Assembly: GCF_014652715.1 (NCBI RefSeq)
Contig: NZ_BMZI01000004.1
Coordinates: 468,072 to 532,071 of the forward strand
Reading direction: 5' to 3'
From: Salinicola rhizosphaerae
GTDB taxonomy: Bacteria; Pseudomonadota; Gammaproteobacteria; Pseudomonadales; Halomonadaceae
DNA length: 64,000 bases
Shown here in pieces: positions 6,907 to 15,334 of the stretch. Every line of letters begins with the position of its first letter. Positions within the stretch are counted from its first letter, which is position 1. Made by a program: the position numbers and the translations under genes. A model generated the notes under the pieces. That model had not been told where the DNA came from, made no database searches, and worked only from the letters and a program-made list of their open reading frames with translations.

Positions 6907-8517
6907 ATGCCCAAACAATACCCCTCCAATATGACCTCTAAACCCAACGCGCCATCGAATCGGGGTGGCCGTTTTGGCGATCCGGTTGTTCTCGTTCTTA
7001 CCATTGGCTTCATCGTTCTCTTTCTCGCGGGGTCGGCGATTGCGCCGGACACCGTCGCGAACTGGATCGGTGCCGGCTTCACCTGGTCTGCGCGAACGTT
7101 CGGGAGCACCTTCCAGCTCTTGATGCTGCTGACTTTCTTCATCGCGATCGGCGTGGCGCTCTCGCCAGCGGGCAAGGCGCGTATCGGCTCGCACGACCGC
7201 CCCGACATGAGCACCTTTCGCTGGGTCTCGATCATCCTGTGTACGTTGCTGGCCGGTGGCGGGGTCTTCTTTGCCGCGGGCGAGCCGATCTACCACTTCG
7301 TGGTGACGCCACCCGCATTCGATTCCGAGCCCGGCACGGCAGCGGCGGTACCCAACGCGCTGGCGCAGGCGTTCTTCCATTGGGGATTCACGGGCTGGGC
7401 GATTCTCGGCACGCTGCCGGTGGCAATTCTGTCGCATCAGCACTACCAGCGCGGGATGCCGCTGCAACCACGAACGCTGCTGGTGCCGCTACTCGGTGAT
7501 CGTCTGGCGGGCGGATTTCTCGGCGGTATCGCCGATGCGATCTGCGCGATTGCGGTCACGGCCGGCACGGTGGGTCCGCTCGGCTTTCTCGCCACGCAGG
7601 TGAGCTTCGGGCTCCACGATCTGTTCGGCCTGCCGGGAGGCTACGAAGTCGAGCTGGTGATTCTGGCGGTACTGGGGGTGATCTATGTCACTTCGGCGGT
7701 GACTGGTATCGATCGCGGTATCCAGTTTCTGAGCCGTTTGAACGTCATTCTGGCCCTGCTGATCGGGGCGGCGATTCTGCTGCTGGGGCCGACGCAGTTC
7801 CTCGTCGACAGCTGGTTCCAGGGCTTCGGTACCTATATGAGCCATTTCTTCGAGATGTCGACCATGACGGCCGTGACCGCCGACGCCAGTTGGCTCAAAT
7901 GGTGGACGATCTTCTTCTTCGCCTGGTTCGTCGGCTTTGCGCCGCCGATGGCGATTTTCGTCACGCGCATCTCGCGCGGGCGTACGATCCGCGAAATGAT
8001 CCTGGCGACGGCGGTCATGGCACCGGTGGTAACGACCATCTGGTTCACGCTGCTCGGCGGTTCCGGCATCTTCTATCAGCTCAATGGGTTGATCGATCTC
8101 GCCGAGCCGTTGAAGAACTTCCAGTTCGACGTCGCGACCCTGACGGTGGCACAGGCGCTGCCCGGTGGCACCTGGATGGCGCTGGCGATCCTCGTGTTGA
8201 CGACGGTCTTCGTTGCCACGACCGGTGATTCGATGAGCTACGCCGTTGCCGTGGTGTGCGCCGGCCACGAGCATCCCGGCAGAGCGCTGCGCGCGTTCTG
8301 GGGCGTCGTTTTCGCGCTGATGGCGGCGATTCTGCTGTCGATGGGCGCGGGGCAGGTCAGTGTACTGCAGCAATTCCTGGTGATACCGGCGGTGCCGGTG
8401 GCGCTGATGCTGATTCCAACACTGTGGCATGGACCGAAAGCGGCCTACGCGATGGCGCGGGCGCAGGGCGTGCTGCCGGAAACATCGGAGCAGGCGGCCG
8501 CCGGCGAATCGCGATAG
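6907..8517 (+). CDS. BCCT-family transporter, divergent
   Basis: About 536 residues with twelve hydrophobic segments and BCCT landmarks: AAGEPIYHF in the TM3 region, FFHWGFTGWAIL, the conserved loop TRISRGRTIREM, and ATTGDSMSYAVAVV near the end. BCCT proteins carry betaine, choline, carnitine or similar solutes, usually with sodium or protons, and matter for osmoprotection in halophiles. The aromatic box region reads KWWTIFFFAWFVGF instead of the usual WT..FYWAWW..SW, so two or three tryptophans are phenylalanine. The substrate may therefore not be a typical quaternary amine. Start is uncertain (6907, 6931 or further upstream); no clear ribosome site distinguishes them. Confidence 0.85.
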   Translation: MPKQYPSNMTSKPNAPSNRGGRFGDPVVLVLTIGFIVLFLAGSAIAPDTVANWIGAGFTWSARTFGSTFQLLMLLTFFIAIGVALSPAGKARIGSHDRPDMSTFRWVSIILCTLLAGGGVFFAAGEPIYHFVVTPPAFDSEPGTAAAVPNALAQAFFHWGFTGWAILGTLPVAILSHQHYQRGMPLQPRTLLVPLLGDRLAGGFLGGIADAICAIAVTAGTVGPLGFLATQVSFGLHDLFGLPGGYEVELVILAVLGVIYVTSAVTGIDRGIQFLSRLNVILALLIGAAILLLGPTQFLVDSWFQGFGTYMSHFFEMSTMTAVTADASWLKWWTIFFFAWFVGFAPPMAIFVTRISRGRTIREMILATAVMAPVVTTIWFTLLGGSGIFYQLNGLIDLAEPLKNFQFDVATLTVAQALPGGTWMALAILVLTTVFVATTGDSMSYAVAVVCAGHEHPGRALRAFWGVVFALMAAILLSMGAGQVSVLQQFLVIPAVPVALMLIPTLWHGPKAAYAMARAQGVLPETSEQAAAGESR

Positions 8518-8540
8518 ATCGTCTGGTACTGCAAAACACG

Positions 8541-8572
8541 ACGCCCCCGGCGGAAGGCTCCGCCGGGGGCGT
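8541..8572. terminator. bidirectional intrinsic terminator between BCCT and Hsp20 genes
   Basis: A 14-bp perfect stem (8541-8554 with 8559-8572, core CCCCCGGCGG/CCGCCGGGGG), loop AGGC. It is followed by TGCTGTTT on the plus strand and CGTGTTTTG on the minus strand, so it can serve both convergent genes. Confidence 0.85.
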
Positions 8573-8632
8573 TGCTGTTTCAGCGCGGCGAACCAGGTTC
8601 GCCGTGCAAGCCGTGACCGACTCGGTGCTTCG

Positions 8633-9109
8633 TCAGACGACGGCGCTGTCAGCGCGCGTCTCCTGGGAATCGGTCAACTGACGCTGGCTACCGTTGATCG
8701 GGATCTGACGCGGGCGCTGTTCTTCGGGCACCACGCGCAGCAGATCGACGACCAGCAGACCGTTCTCCAGTCGTGCACCCTGGACCTCGATATTTTCGTC
8801 GAGGCGGAACGAGAGCTTGAAAGCGCGCTGGGCGATGCCCTGATGCAGATACTGCACCTGCGCGCCGTCGTTGCGCTCGCCCTTGCCGGCGCTGATGGTC
8901 AGCACGCGCTTCTCGACGTTGACATCGAGCTCGCTCTCGCTGAATCCGGCAGCGGCGACCGCGATACGATAGTCGTTCTCGCCGTGCTTCTCGACGTTGT
9001 AGGGCGGATAGCTGGGAACGTCGTTCTGCAGCGAGGCTTCGAACAGGTCGTTGAGACGGTCGAAGCCAATGGAACGGCGAAACAGCGGAGAGAGTGACAT
9101 GGTGTTCAT
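8633..9109 (-). CDS. small heat-shock protein Hsp20 (IbpA type)
   Basis: A 158-residue alpha-crystallin-type chaperone that holds unfolded proteins until DnaK/ClpB refold them. MNTMSLSPLFRRSIGFDRL is the usual IbpA/HspH opening, YPPYNVEKHGENDYRIAVA starts the alpha-crystallin domain, and GIAQRAFKLSFRLDENIEV ends it. The start at 9109 has AGGAGG 6 bp upstream. Control is unusually readable: a sigma-32 promoter at 9264-9291 and a ROSE-like thermometer hairpin overlapping the ribosome site at 9116-9132. Confidence 0.93.
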   Translation of the reverse strand: MNTMSLSPLFRRSIGFDRLNDLFEASLQNDVPSYPPYNVEKHGENDYRIAVAAAGFSESELDVNVEKRVLTISAGKGERNDGAQVQYLHQGIAQRAFKLSFRLDENIEVQGARLENGLLVVDLLRVVPEEQRPRQIPINGSQRQLTDSQETRADSAVV

Positions 9110-9115
9110 GGTGAA

Positions 9116-9132
9116 CCTCCTGGTTTCAGCAA
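9116..9132 (-). promoter_or_regulatory. ROSE-like RNA thermometer hairpin over the Hsp20 ribosome site
   Basis: The transcript reads UUGCU-GAAACC-AGGAGG just before the start codon. UUGCU is the conserved UYGCU of ROSE elements and can pair with AGGAG through U-A, C-G, G-G, U-A and U-G contacts, which is the known ROSE arrangement. Heat would open it and free the ribosome site. Confidence 0.6.
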
Positions 9133-9263
9133 AGTTACCGTGACGTCCGGACCCATTCCGGACCGTCGCTGCGGACCCGCTTGGCGGCATCCGCTATCGA
9201 TCGGCTGGCACGCGCTCGGCGCTCAATGGCTCTCGCTGCCGTGTCGCCGCTCGATATTATGTT

Positions 9264-9291
9264 AAATAGGGTCACGTGATCGAGTTTCAAG
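9264..9291 (-). promoter_or_regulatory. sigma-32 heat-shock promoter of Hsp20
   Basis: On the minus strand: CTTGAAA (9285-9291), 13-bp spacer, CCCTATTT (9264-9271). The -35 is perfect and the -10 differs from CCCCATnT at one position. The Hsp20 start is about 155 bp downstream, leaving room for a long structured leader. Confidence 0.8.
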
Positions 9292-9429
9292 GGGTAATTC
9301 ATCAGCGGCCGAATTTTTTGACCGGTCACGCGGCCAAGACCGCGTGATGGTCAGGGGAAAGGTGGAGGTGATTCGCAGGGTTTCAACGGCTCGCCAACGA
9401 CCTGCTTTTCTAGCGACCGTGAATGTTCT

Positions 9430-9665
9430 GGTTGGAGAGAGCTCAGGGCAGGAATGGGGGCCTGTGCTTTTCGCGAGCAAGCTCGCTCCCACGGAACCCC
9501 GGTTTGACGGGCTCGCTCCCACAGAACTTCGGTTTGGCGGGCTTACCGCCGAGGAAGCCCGATTCGAAGGGCCCGTTTCCGCCGGATCTGAGCCGGCACT
9601 GGTAGGAGAGAGCTCTGCTCACGAAATGGGGGGCGGTTTTGGTAGGAGGGAGCTCTGCTCACTAA
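9430..9665. repeat. REP/BIME-like cluster
   Basis: Palindromic units related to the REP sequences of Pseudomonas and relatives. One unit is CGCGAGCAAGCTCGCTCCCA (9472-9491), and a partial unit ends at 9522. Units in the opposite sense occur at 9430, 9601 and 9641 (the last two share GGAGCTCTGCTCAC-type cores). Between 9490 and 9580 a 30-bp unit is repeated in tandem about three times with decay. The rest of the stretch 9110-9686 holds only the Hsp20 leader and promoter. A frame of 110 codons here (9344-9676) is built from repeats and is not a gene. Confidence 0.75.
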
Positions 9666-9686
9666 CGGGGTGGTGATGGGCGTGTG

Positions 9687-10901
9687 CTAGCCGAATAGCT
9701 GTCCGGCGATGCGCAGGCCAGCGACCCAGGTCGCGATGGCGGAGCCGAGGCTGGAGAGCAGAAAGACCAGCAGCGTGCGGGCGACGCGGTTGCGCCACCA
9801 ACCGCGCCAGTGGCTGACATCCTTGCGCAGCCGCGAGAAGTCGCCGACGGTGGGGCGGCGGAAGTAGAGCTCGACTCCGGCGGTAACGAAGCCGACGCCG
9901 ATGGTCGGGTTGAGCGAAGTAAGCGGCGCGCCGACGAAGGCGGCGGCGATGGTCAGCGGATGCCCGAGCGCGATGAGTGCCCCCAGCGCGGATAAGCTGC
10001 CGTTGATCAACACCCATTCGGTGACCAGTGACCAGCCGAAGGCGGTGTCGCGGCTGAAGCCGATGGCGAACCCCGTGAGGATCAGCGCGACGATGACCCA
10101 TGGGATCACCTTCCACCAGCGCGAGCGCGGCGCGGTACGCTCCAGGCGCGAGCGTGACTCGACGACCTCGCTCGGCGACGGCGGCTGCGCGTCGAGTGCC
10201 TGTAGATGCTCGCTCATGCCCTTGAGGTGGCCGGCGCCGATCACGACGAGCACGCGCCTCGCCTCGCCATGCGGCAACTGCTCGACCAGCTTGAGCGCCA
10301 TGTATTCGTCGCGTTCGCTGATCAGCGGTTCGTAAAGCGCTTGCGACTGCTCGGCAAACTCGGCGAAGGTCGACTCCAGTACGTCGCCTTCCTTGAGCTT
10401 CTCGATCTCTTCACTCGATACTTTCTGCCGCGACAGCACGCTGCCAAGCAGGCCGGAGATGAGCCCGAATCGCTTGTACCAGGGCACGTTCTGATAGATC
10501 CGTTTCAGCGTGATGCCGATCTCGCGGTCGATCAGATAGAGCGGCAGGCCCGCTCGCCTGGCTTCGGTGACGGCGGCGCGCATCTCGGCACCGGGCTCGA
10601 CGCCGGACTGCTCGGCCACACGCTGCTGGAAGGCACCAAGCGCCAGACTGGCAGCGACCATGCCGGCCTTGCCTTGCTTGAGTACCTGGAACAGATCCAG
10701 CTTGGCCATGGCATCGGGCTGGGTCAGGCTCTGATGACGCGAAGCGCAGAGCTCGATCGCCACGGCGTCGAAGTCGCCGGAGCGGGTCATGTCACGTACT
10801 TCGTCGGCGCTGGCTTGCGAGACGTGGGCGGTGCCCAAAAGCGTCAGCTGATGATCGGCGAGCTCGACGCGTTGACGCGGTCCCGTGGCGGAGTCTGACA
10901 T
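9687..10901 (-). CDS. TraB/GumN-family membrane protein
   Basis: 404 residues. The N-terminal 230 residues form the TraB domain: LLGTAHVSQASADEVRDM, then AVAIELCASRH, DREIGITLKRIY, EERDEYMA-type helix and VVIGAGHLKGM, where the GTAHVS and GAGHLKG motifs face the putative active site. The last 170 residues hold several membrane segments (WWKVIPWVIVALILTGFAIG and others). TraB of Enterococcus shuts off pheromone production; the bacterial family is thought to contain membrane peptidases or related hydrolases, but the activity here is not known. It follows trkH by 104 bp on the same strand and may belong to the trk operon. The start at 10901 (MSDSATGPRQRV) is chosen because the longer frame runs into trkH. 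Confidence 0.85.
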   Translation of the reverse strand: MSDSATGPRQRVELADHQLTLLGTAHVSQASADEVRDMTRSGDFDAVAIELCASRHQSLTQPDAMAKLDLFQVLKQGKAGMVAASLALGAFQQRVAEQSGVEPGAEMRAAVTEARRAGLPLYLIDREIGITLKRIYQNVPWYKRFGLISGLLGSVLSRQKVSSEEIEKLKEGDVLESTFAEFAEQSQALYEPLISERDEYMALKLVEQLPHGEARRVLVVIGAGHLKGMSEHLQALDAQPPSPSEVVESRSRLERTAPRSRWWKVIPWVIVALILTGFAIGFSRDTAFGWSLVTEWVLINGSLSALGALIALGHPLTIAAAFVGAPLTSLNPTIGVGFVTAGVELYFRRPTVGDFSRLRKDVSHWRGWWRNRVARTLLVFLLSSLGSAIATWVAGLRIAGQLFG

Positions 10902-11005
10902 GAAGCGAGCATTCCCTGGCAGGTATTGGGTGTTTGCAGCAGTGTGCCTTGCCGAGTGTCGTTTCCCAAGCCGAGCTTCGATTGCCGGGCGCAAATCGAC
11001 GCCCG

Positions 11006-12454
11006 TCAGCGCCGCCAGAAGGCCGGCGAGAACAGCACCAGGATCGTGAAGATTTCCAGACGACCCAGCATCATCGCCAGCACCAGAATCCATTTGGCGA
11101 CGGTCGGTATGCCGCCGTAGTCGGTGGAGACCGCGCCGAGCCCCGGGCCGAGGTTGTTGAGCGCGGAGCCCACGGCCGACCATGCGGTGACCTGATCGAG
11201 TCCGGTGGCGAGCAGTGCCAGCAGCATCACCACGAAAAGCATCAGATAGACCGAGAAGAAGCCCCAGACCGCTTCGGCGACGCCCTCGGAAATCCGCATC
11301 TTGCCCAGCTTGACCACGAACACGGCGTTGGGGTGAATCAGACGATGCACTTCGCGGATGCCTTGCTTCAAGATCAGCAGGATGCGGATCACCTTCATGC
11401 CGCCACCGGCGGAGCCTGAGCAGGCGCCAACGAATGCCGCCATGAACAGCATGATCGGCAGTACGCCCGGCCACAGCGTGAAGTCCGCCACGCTGAATCC
11501 GGAAGTGGTCGCGACCGACACCGCTTCGAATATGCCGTGTCGAATGCCGGTGGCATCGTGGTAGGTGCCGGTGGCGAAGAGCGTGACGATAGTGATCGCG
11601 ACCAGCGCCCCCAGAAACGTCACGAAGAAGCGAAACTCGGGATCGCGGATGTACTGCAAAAGGCGTCTCTCGCGCCAGACCGCGAAGTGCAGGCCGAAGC
11701 TCACCGAGGAGACGATCATGAAGAAGACACAGATCATCTCGATCGTGGCGCTATCGAAATGCGCGATACTGGCATCGTAGGTCGAGAAGCCGCCCACCGC
11801 GACCGTGGCGAAGCTATGGCCGATGGCATCGAACCAGTTCATGCCCGCGAGCCAATACGCCAGCGCGCAGATGACGGTGAGAATGACGTAGATGTACCAC
11901 AACGCCTTGGCCGTCTCGGTGATGCGCGGCGTCAGTTTTGAGTCCTTGAGCGGGCCGGGGATCTCCGTGCGGTAGAGCTGCATGCCGCCGATGCCGAGCG
12001 TCGGCAGAATCGCCACCGCCAGCACGACGATCCCCATGCCGCCGAGCCACTGCAGCTGCTGGCGATAGAAGCGGATCGAGTCCGGCAGATGATCGATGCC
12101 GCTGAGCACCGTGGCACCAGTGGTGGTCAGGCCGGAGAAGGACTCGAACACAGCGTCGGTAAAGGTCAGATCCGGGTCGCTCGAGACGATGAACGGGATC
12201 GACCCGAACAGCCCCAGCACGCTCCAGAACAGCACCGTGATGATGAAGCCGTCGCGGGTGCGCAGCTCGCGTCTGGCGTGCCGATTGGGCCAGTAGAGCA
12301 GTGCACCGGTGACCACCGAGATGGCCATGCCGACACCGAACGCATGCCAATTGCCGTCGTGGAAGATCTGCGCAATCACCATCGGCGGCACCATCGTCAG
12401 GCTGAACAGCACCAGCAGTAGCCCGAGGATGCGCAGGATCACGAAAACGCTCAT
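11006..12454 (-). CDS. trkH: Trk potassium uptake channel subunit
   Basis: A 482-residue membrane protein with four repeated M1-P-M2 units. The four filter loops are visible: GLTTTGATVL, ATVAVGGFSTYD, VATTSGFSVADF and NLGPGLGAVSTDYGG, each with the conserved glycine. It conducts potassium into the cell and is gated by TrkA, which is encoded 79 bp upstream in the same direction. Length is normal. In halophiles Trk is a main route for potassium accumulation after osmotic upshift. Confidence 0.95.
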   Translation of the reverse strand: MSVFVILRILGLLLVLFSLTMVPPMVIAQIFHDGNWHAFGVGMAISVVTGALLYWPNRHARRELRTRDGFIITVLFWSVLGLFGSIPFIVSSDPDLTFTDAVFESFSGLTTTGATVLSGIDHLPDSIRFYRQQLQWLGGMGIVVLAVAILPTLGIGGMQLYRTEIPGPLKDSKLTPRITETAKALWYIYVILTVICALAYWLAGMNWFDAIGHSFATVAVGGFSTYDASIAHFDSATIEMICVFFMIVSSVSFGLHFAVWRERRLLQYIRDPEFRFFVTFLGALVAITIVTLFATGTYHDATGIRHGIFEAVSVATTSGFSVADFTLWPGVLPIMLFMAAFVGACSGSAGGGMKVIRILLILKQGIREVHRLIHPNAVFVVKLGKMRISEGVAEAVWGFFSVYLMLFVVMLLALLATGLDQVTAWSAVGSALNNLGPGLGAVSTDYGGIPTVAKWILVLAMMLGRLEIFTILVLFSPAFWRR

Positions 12455-12533
12455 GGGCGAGCATTCCCGGCGCGGCGGCGCGGCTGGGAGAGCGTGGCGA
12501 TCGGCAGTGTCGTGAAGCGGTGGATCGATGGCA

Positions 12534-13907
12534 TCAGAAGAACGTCAGCCCGACCTGGAACAGCCGCTCGACATCGCGAATGCGTCGCTTGTCGATCACG
12601 AACAGGATCAAGTGATCGCCGCTTTCGATCACCACGTCGTCGTGCGCCATCAGCACTTCCTTGCCGCGCACGACCGCGCCGATGCTGGTGCCGCCGGGTA
12701 GATCGATATCCGCCACAGCGCGACCAACCACGCGGGAGGATCGCTTGTCACCATGAGCGATCGCCTCGATCGCTTCGGCGGCGCCGCGGCGCAGCGAGTG
12801 CACGTTGACGATGTCACCGCGCCGGACGTGGGTCAGCAGGCTGCCGATGGTGGCCTGCTGGGGTGAGATCGCGATATCGATCTCGCCGCCCTGAACCAGA
12901 TCGACGTATGCGGCGTTGTTGATCAGCGTCAGCACCTTCTTGGCGCCGAGCCGCTTGGCCAGCATCGACGACATGATGTTGACCTCGTCGTCGTTGGTCA
13001 GCGCGCAGTAGATATCGCAGTCCTCGATGTTCTCTTCGAGCATCAGCCGCTTGCTGGTGGCGCTACCATGCAGGACGACGGTGCGATCGAGTTTCTCGGA
13101 AAGCGTGCCGCAGCGGTGCAGATCGTGTTCGATGATCTTGACCTGGTGCTTGTGCTCCAGCGTTTCGGCGAGGCGCTCGCCGATGTTGCCGCCGCCGGCG
13201 ATCAATACGCGGCGAAAATCCCGATCGACCTTGCGCAGCTCACCCATCACCGTACGGATGTCCTTGCGCGCGGCGATGAAGAAGACCTCGTCGTCGGCCT
13301 CGATGATGGTATCGCCTTTGGGAATCATCGGGCGATCGCGGCGGTAGATCGCGGCGACGCGGGTATCGATGTCTGGCATGTGGCGCCGCAGGAAGCCGAG
13401 CTCCTGACCGACCAGCGGGCCGCCGTAGTACGCCTTGACCGCCACCAGCTGGGCCAGCCCGCCAGCAAAATCCAGCACCTGCAGCGCGCCGGGGTACTCG
13501 ATCAACCGGCGAATGTGGTCGGTGACCACCTGCTCGGGGCTGATCAGTACGTCGACCGGAATGGCATCGTTGGAGAACAGGCTCTTGCGGGTCAGGTAAG
13601 CGGTGGATCGCACGCGGCCGATCTTGGTCGGCGTGCGAAAGAGCGTATGCGCAACCTGACAGGCGACCATGTTGATCTCGTCGGAGCTGGTCACCGCGAT
13701 CAACATGTCGGCATCTTCCCCGCCGGCCTGACGCAGGATGTTGGGATAGGAGGCGGTGCCGACGACGGTGCGGATATCGAGCCGGTTCTGCAGCTCGCGC
13801 AGGCGCTCTTCGTTGATGTCGACGACGGTAATGTCGTTCTCTTCGTGGGCCAGATGCTCGGCCAGTGTGCCGCCGACCTGGCCGGCACCCAGAATGATTA
13901 TCTTCAT
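12534..13907 (-). CDS. trkA: Trk system NAD-binding regulatory protein
   Basis: A 457-residue protein with two RCK halves. The Rossmann motifs are [17 protein letters not shown] at the N-terminus and [17 protein letters not shown] near residue 235. Each is followed by an RCK-C domain (ending [20 protein letters not shown]). It binds NAD(H)/nucleotides on the cytoplasmic face and gates TrkH. It leads a trkA-trkH-traB run. In many relatives trkA follows rsmB directly; here dodecin and pncA genes lie between. Confidence 0.96.
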   Translation of the reverse strand: MKIIILGAGQVGGTLAEHLAHEENDITVVDINEERLRELQNRLDIRTVVGTASYPNILRQAGGEDADMLIAVTSSDEINMVACQVAHTLFRTPTKIGRVRSTAYLTRKSLFSNDAIPVDVLISPEQVVTDHIRRLIEYPGALQVLDFAGGLAQLVAVKAYYGGPLVGQELGFLRRHMPDIDTRVAAIYRRDRPMIPKGDTIIEADDEVFFIAARKDIRTVMGELRKVDRDFRRVLIAGGGNIGERLAETLEHKHQVKIIEHDLHRCGTLSEKLDRTVVLHGSATSKRLMLEENIEDCDIYCALTNDDEVNIMSSMLAKRLGAKKVLTLINNAAYVDLVQGGEIDIAISPQQATIGSLLTHVRRGDIVNVHSLRRGAAEAIEAIAHGDKRSSRVVGRAVADIDLPGGTSIGAVVRGKEVLMAHDDVVIESGDHLILFVIDKRRIRDVERLFQVGLTFF

Positions 13908-14082
13908 GCGAGATCGTCACGGAAGCGCTGAGTGAAGGCAGTTCCGGGCCCGGCCTGAAACGTATCGCGCACGGCGATTTTTCAGACGAAGCCTTGCCGC
14001 CATCGTCGTTGGAAGGGCGCGGGTGAATGCGCCGAAATCAGCGCGTAGCATAACCAGCCTCGGGGTTGAATGACAGGGGCGA

Positions 14083-14176
14083 ACGATAGAGGGCGATGGA
14101 TAGAGGCGATGGATAGAGGGCGAGTGATAGGGGGGATGACTGGGGTGTATGACTGGGGTGTATGACTGGGGTGTAT
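14083..14176. repeat. 13/14-bp tandem repeats upstream of trkA
   Basis: Two neighbouring families: GATAGAGG(G)CGATG about three to four times (14083-14130), then GACTGGGGTGTAT three perfect times (14138-14176). They fill the middle of the gene-free stretch 13908-14267 between trkA and the dodecin gene. I see no promoter or gene there otherwise; trkA must be expressed from this region or from upstream. Confidence 0.85.
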
Positions 14177-14267
14177 GACAGAGACGAATGCGAGAATGCC
14201 CGCGCGCCTCTCGACGCGCCGGCATTCGCAACCGCCAGCGAGGCAACAATGCCCCGCCCTGGTGGCG

Positions 14268-14474
14268 TCAGTCCAGCGTGACGCCGACCTTGATCGTCAC
14301 CTGCCAGTGGGCCAGCTGATCATTCTCGAGATGGCCGCGGGTCTCGGTCACCTCGAACCAGCGCATGCCGTGCAGCGTCTTGCTTGCCTTGCTCAATGCG
14401 TTTTGCACCGCGTCTTCGATGCTCTTCGGTGAAGAACCGGTCAGCTCGATCTGCTTGTAGACGTGATCGCTCAT
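14268..14474 (-). CDS. dodecin family flavin-binding protein
   Basis: A 68-residue protein with the dodecin signature: [40 protein letters not shown] and [13 protein letters not shown]. Dodecins form hollow dodecamers that store and buffer flavins; the tryptophan in RWFEV stacks on the isoalloxazine ring. AAAGGAG lies just before the ATG. It is downstream of pncA by 52 bp on the same strand and may be co-transcribed with it. Confidence 0.95.
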   Translation of the reverse strand: MSDHVYKQIELTGSSPKSIEDAVQNALSKASKTLHGMRWFEVTETRGHLENDQLAHWQVTIKVGVTLD

Positions 14475-14526
14475 GAGAGAACTCCTTTCGAGGGTTGGCG
14501 CCCGAGCGTCCTGCGGGCGTCTGGAT

Positions 14527-15222
14527 TCAGGCGTCGACGATGGCGACGCCCAGTTCGGTCAGCCGCTGACGGGTGATCTCGTCGGTTTCGAAGGTCACCG
14601 GGCGCGTCAGCGACCAGAGAAAATGGGTGTTGAAACCAGCCGAGACGGCATCTTCGGCGGTCCACAATACGCAGACATCACGTGCCAGGCCGCAAAGGTA
14701 GACATCGGTCACTCGGCGATCGCGCAGCCAGCCGGCGAGTCCCGTGGCGGGACGATGGCCGTCCGGGCCGACGTTGTTGCGAAAGGCGCTGTAGGAGTCG
14801 ATGCCCGGATCGCTCCCCTTGCGGATGATCGCATCGCAGATCGACCAGTCGATCGACGGGTGCAGGGCGGCACCTTCCGTGCGCTGAATGCAGTGATCCG
14901 GCCACAGCGTCTGCGAGTGCCCGTAGAGTTCGATGGCCTCGAAGGGCTGATGGGGCGAATGACGAGAGGCGAACGAGACATGATTGGCGGGATGCCAGTC
15001 CTGGGTCGCGACGACATGGCCGAAGGCGCGCTGATTCAGGAGCCAGTCGATACCCGGCAGCACCGCATCGGCCTCGGCGCATGCCAACGCGCCTCCGGGC
15101 ATGAAATCCGGCTGCAGGTCGACGACGATCAGCGCGCTTTCCGTCGCGATGTTGCCAAGCGAGAGCGCGGCGGGCTGGGTGGCCTCGCGCAAGGCTTCAT
15201 CGGTGAGTTCGGGATCGGACAC
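14527..15222 (-). CDS. pncA: nicotinamidase
   Basis: A 231-residue isochorismatase-fold hydrolase that converts nicotinamide to nicotinate in NAD salvage. The catalytic set is visible: D in [11 protein letters not shown] in [15 protein letters not shown] and C in [15 protein letters not shown]. The metal site comes from [12 protein letters not shown]. The start is a GTG at 15222 with AGGAA 8 bp upstream; the long upstream extension of the frame is antisense to nothing real and overlaps rsmB. It lies between rsmB and the dodecin gene on the same strand. Confidence 0.93.
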   Translation of the reverse strand: MSDPELTDEALREATQPAALSLGNIATESALIVVDLQPDFMPGGALACAEADAVLPGIDWLLNQRAFGHVVATQDWHPANHVSFASRHSPHQPFEAIELYGHSQTLWPDHCIQRTEGAALHPSIDWSICDAIIRKGSDPGIDSYSAFRNNVGPDGHRPATGLAGWLRDRRVTDVYLCGLARDVCVLWTAEDAVSAGFNTHFLWSLTRPVTFETDEITRQRLTELGVAIVDA

Positions 15223-15334
15223 GATGGTGGTTCCTGCGTGGCGTTGGCCTACCCAGTATCGAAGGCCGTCATCCAAGTCGCAAGTCGCAAGTCGCTGGCG
15301 CCGGCGCCTGATCTCACCGGCACTTGATCTGATC

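Noticed and set aside
9344..9676. 110-codon open frame in the REP region
   Set aside because: It is made of the palindromic repeats, has no ribosome site and no recognisable protein features.
13917..14249. 110-codon Pro/His/Ser-rich frame upstream of trkA
   Set aside because: Its composition comes from the 13-bp repeats; no ribosome site or homologous features.
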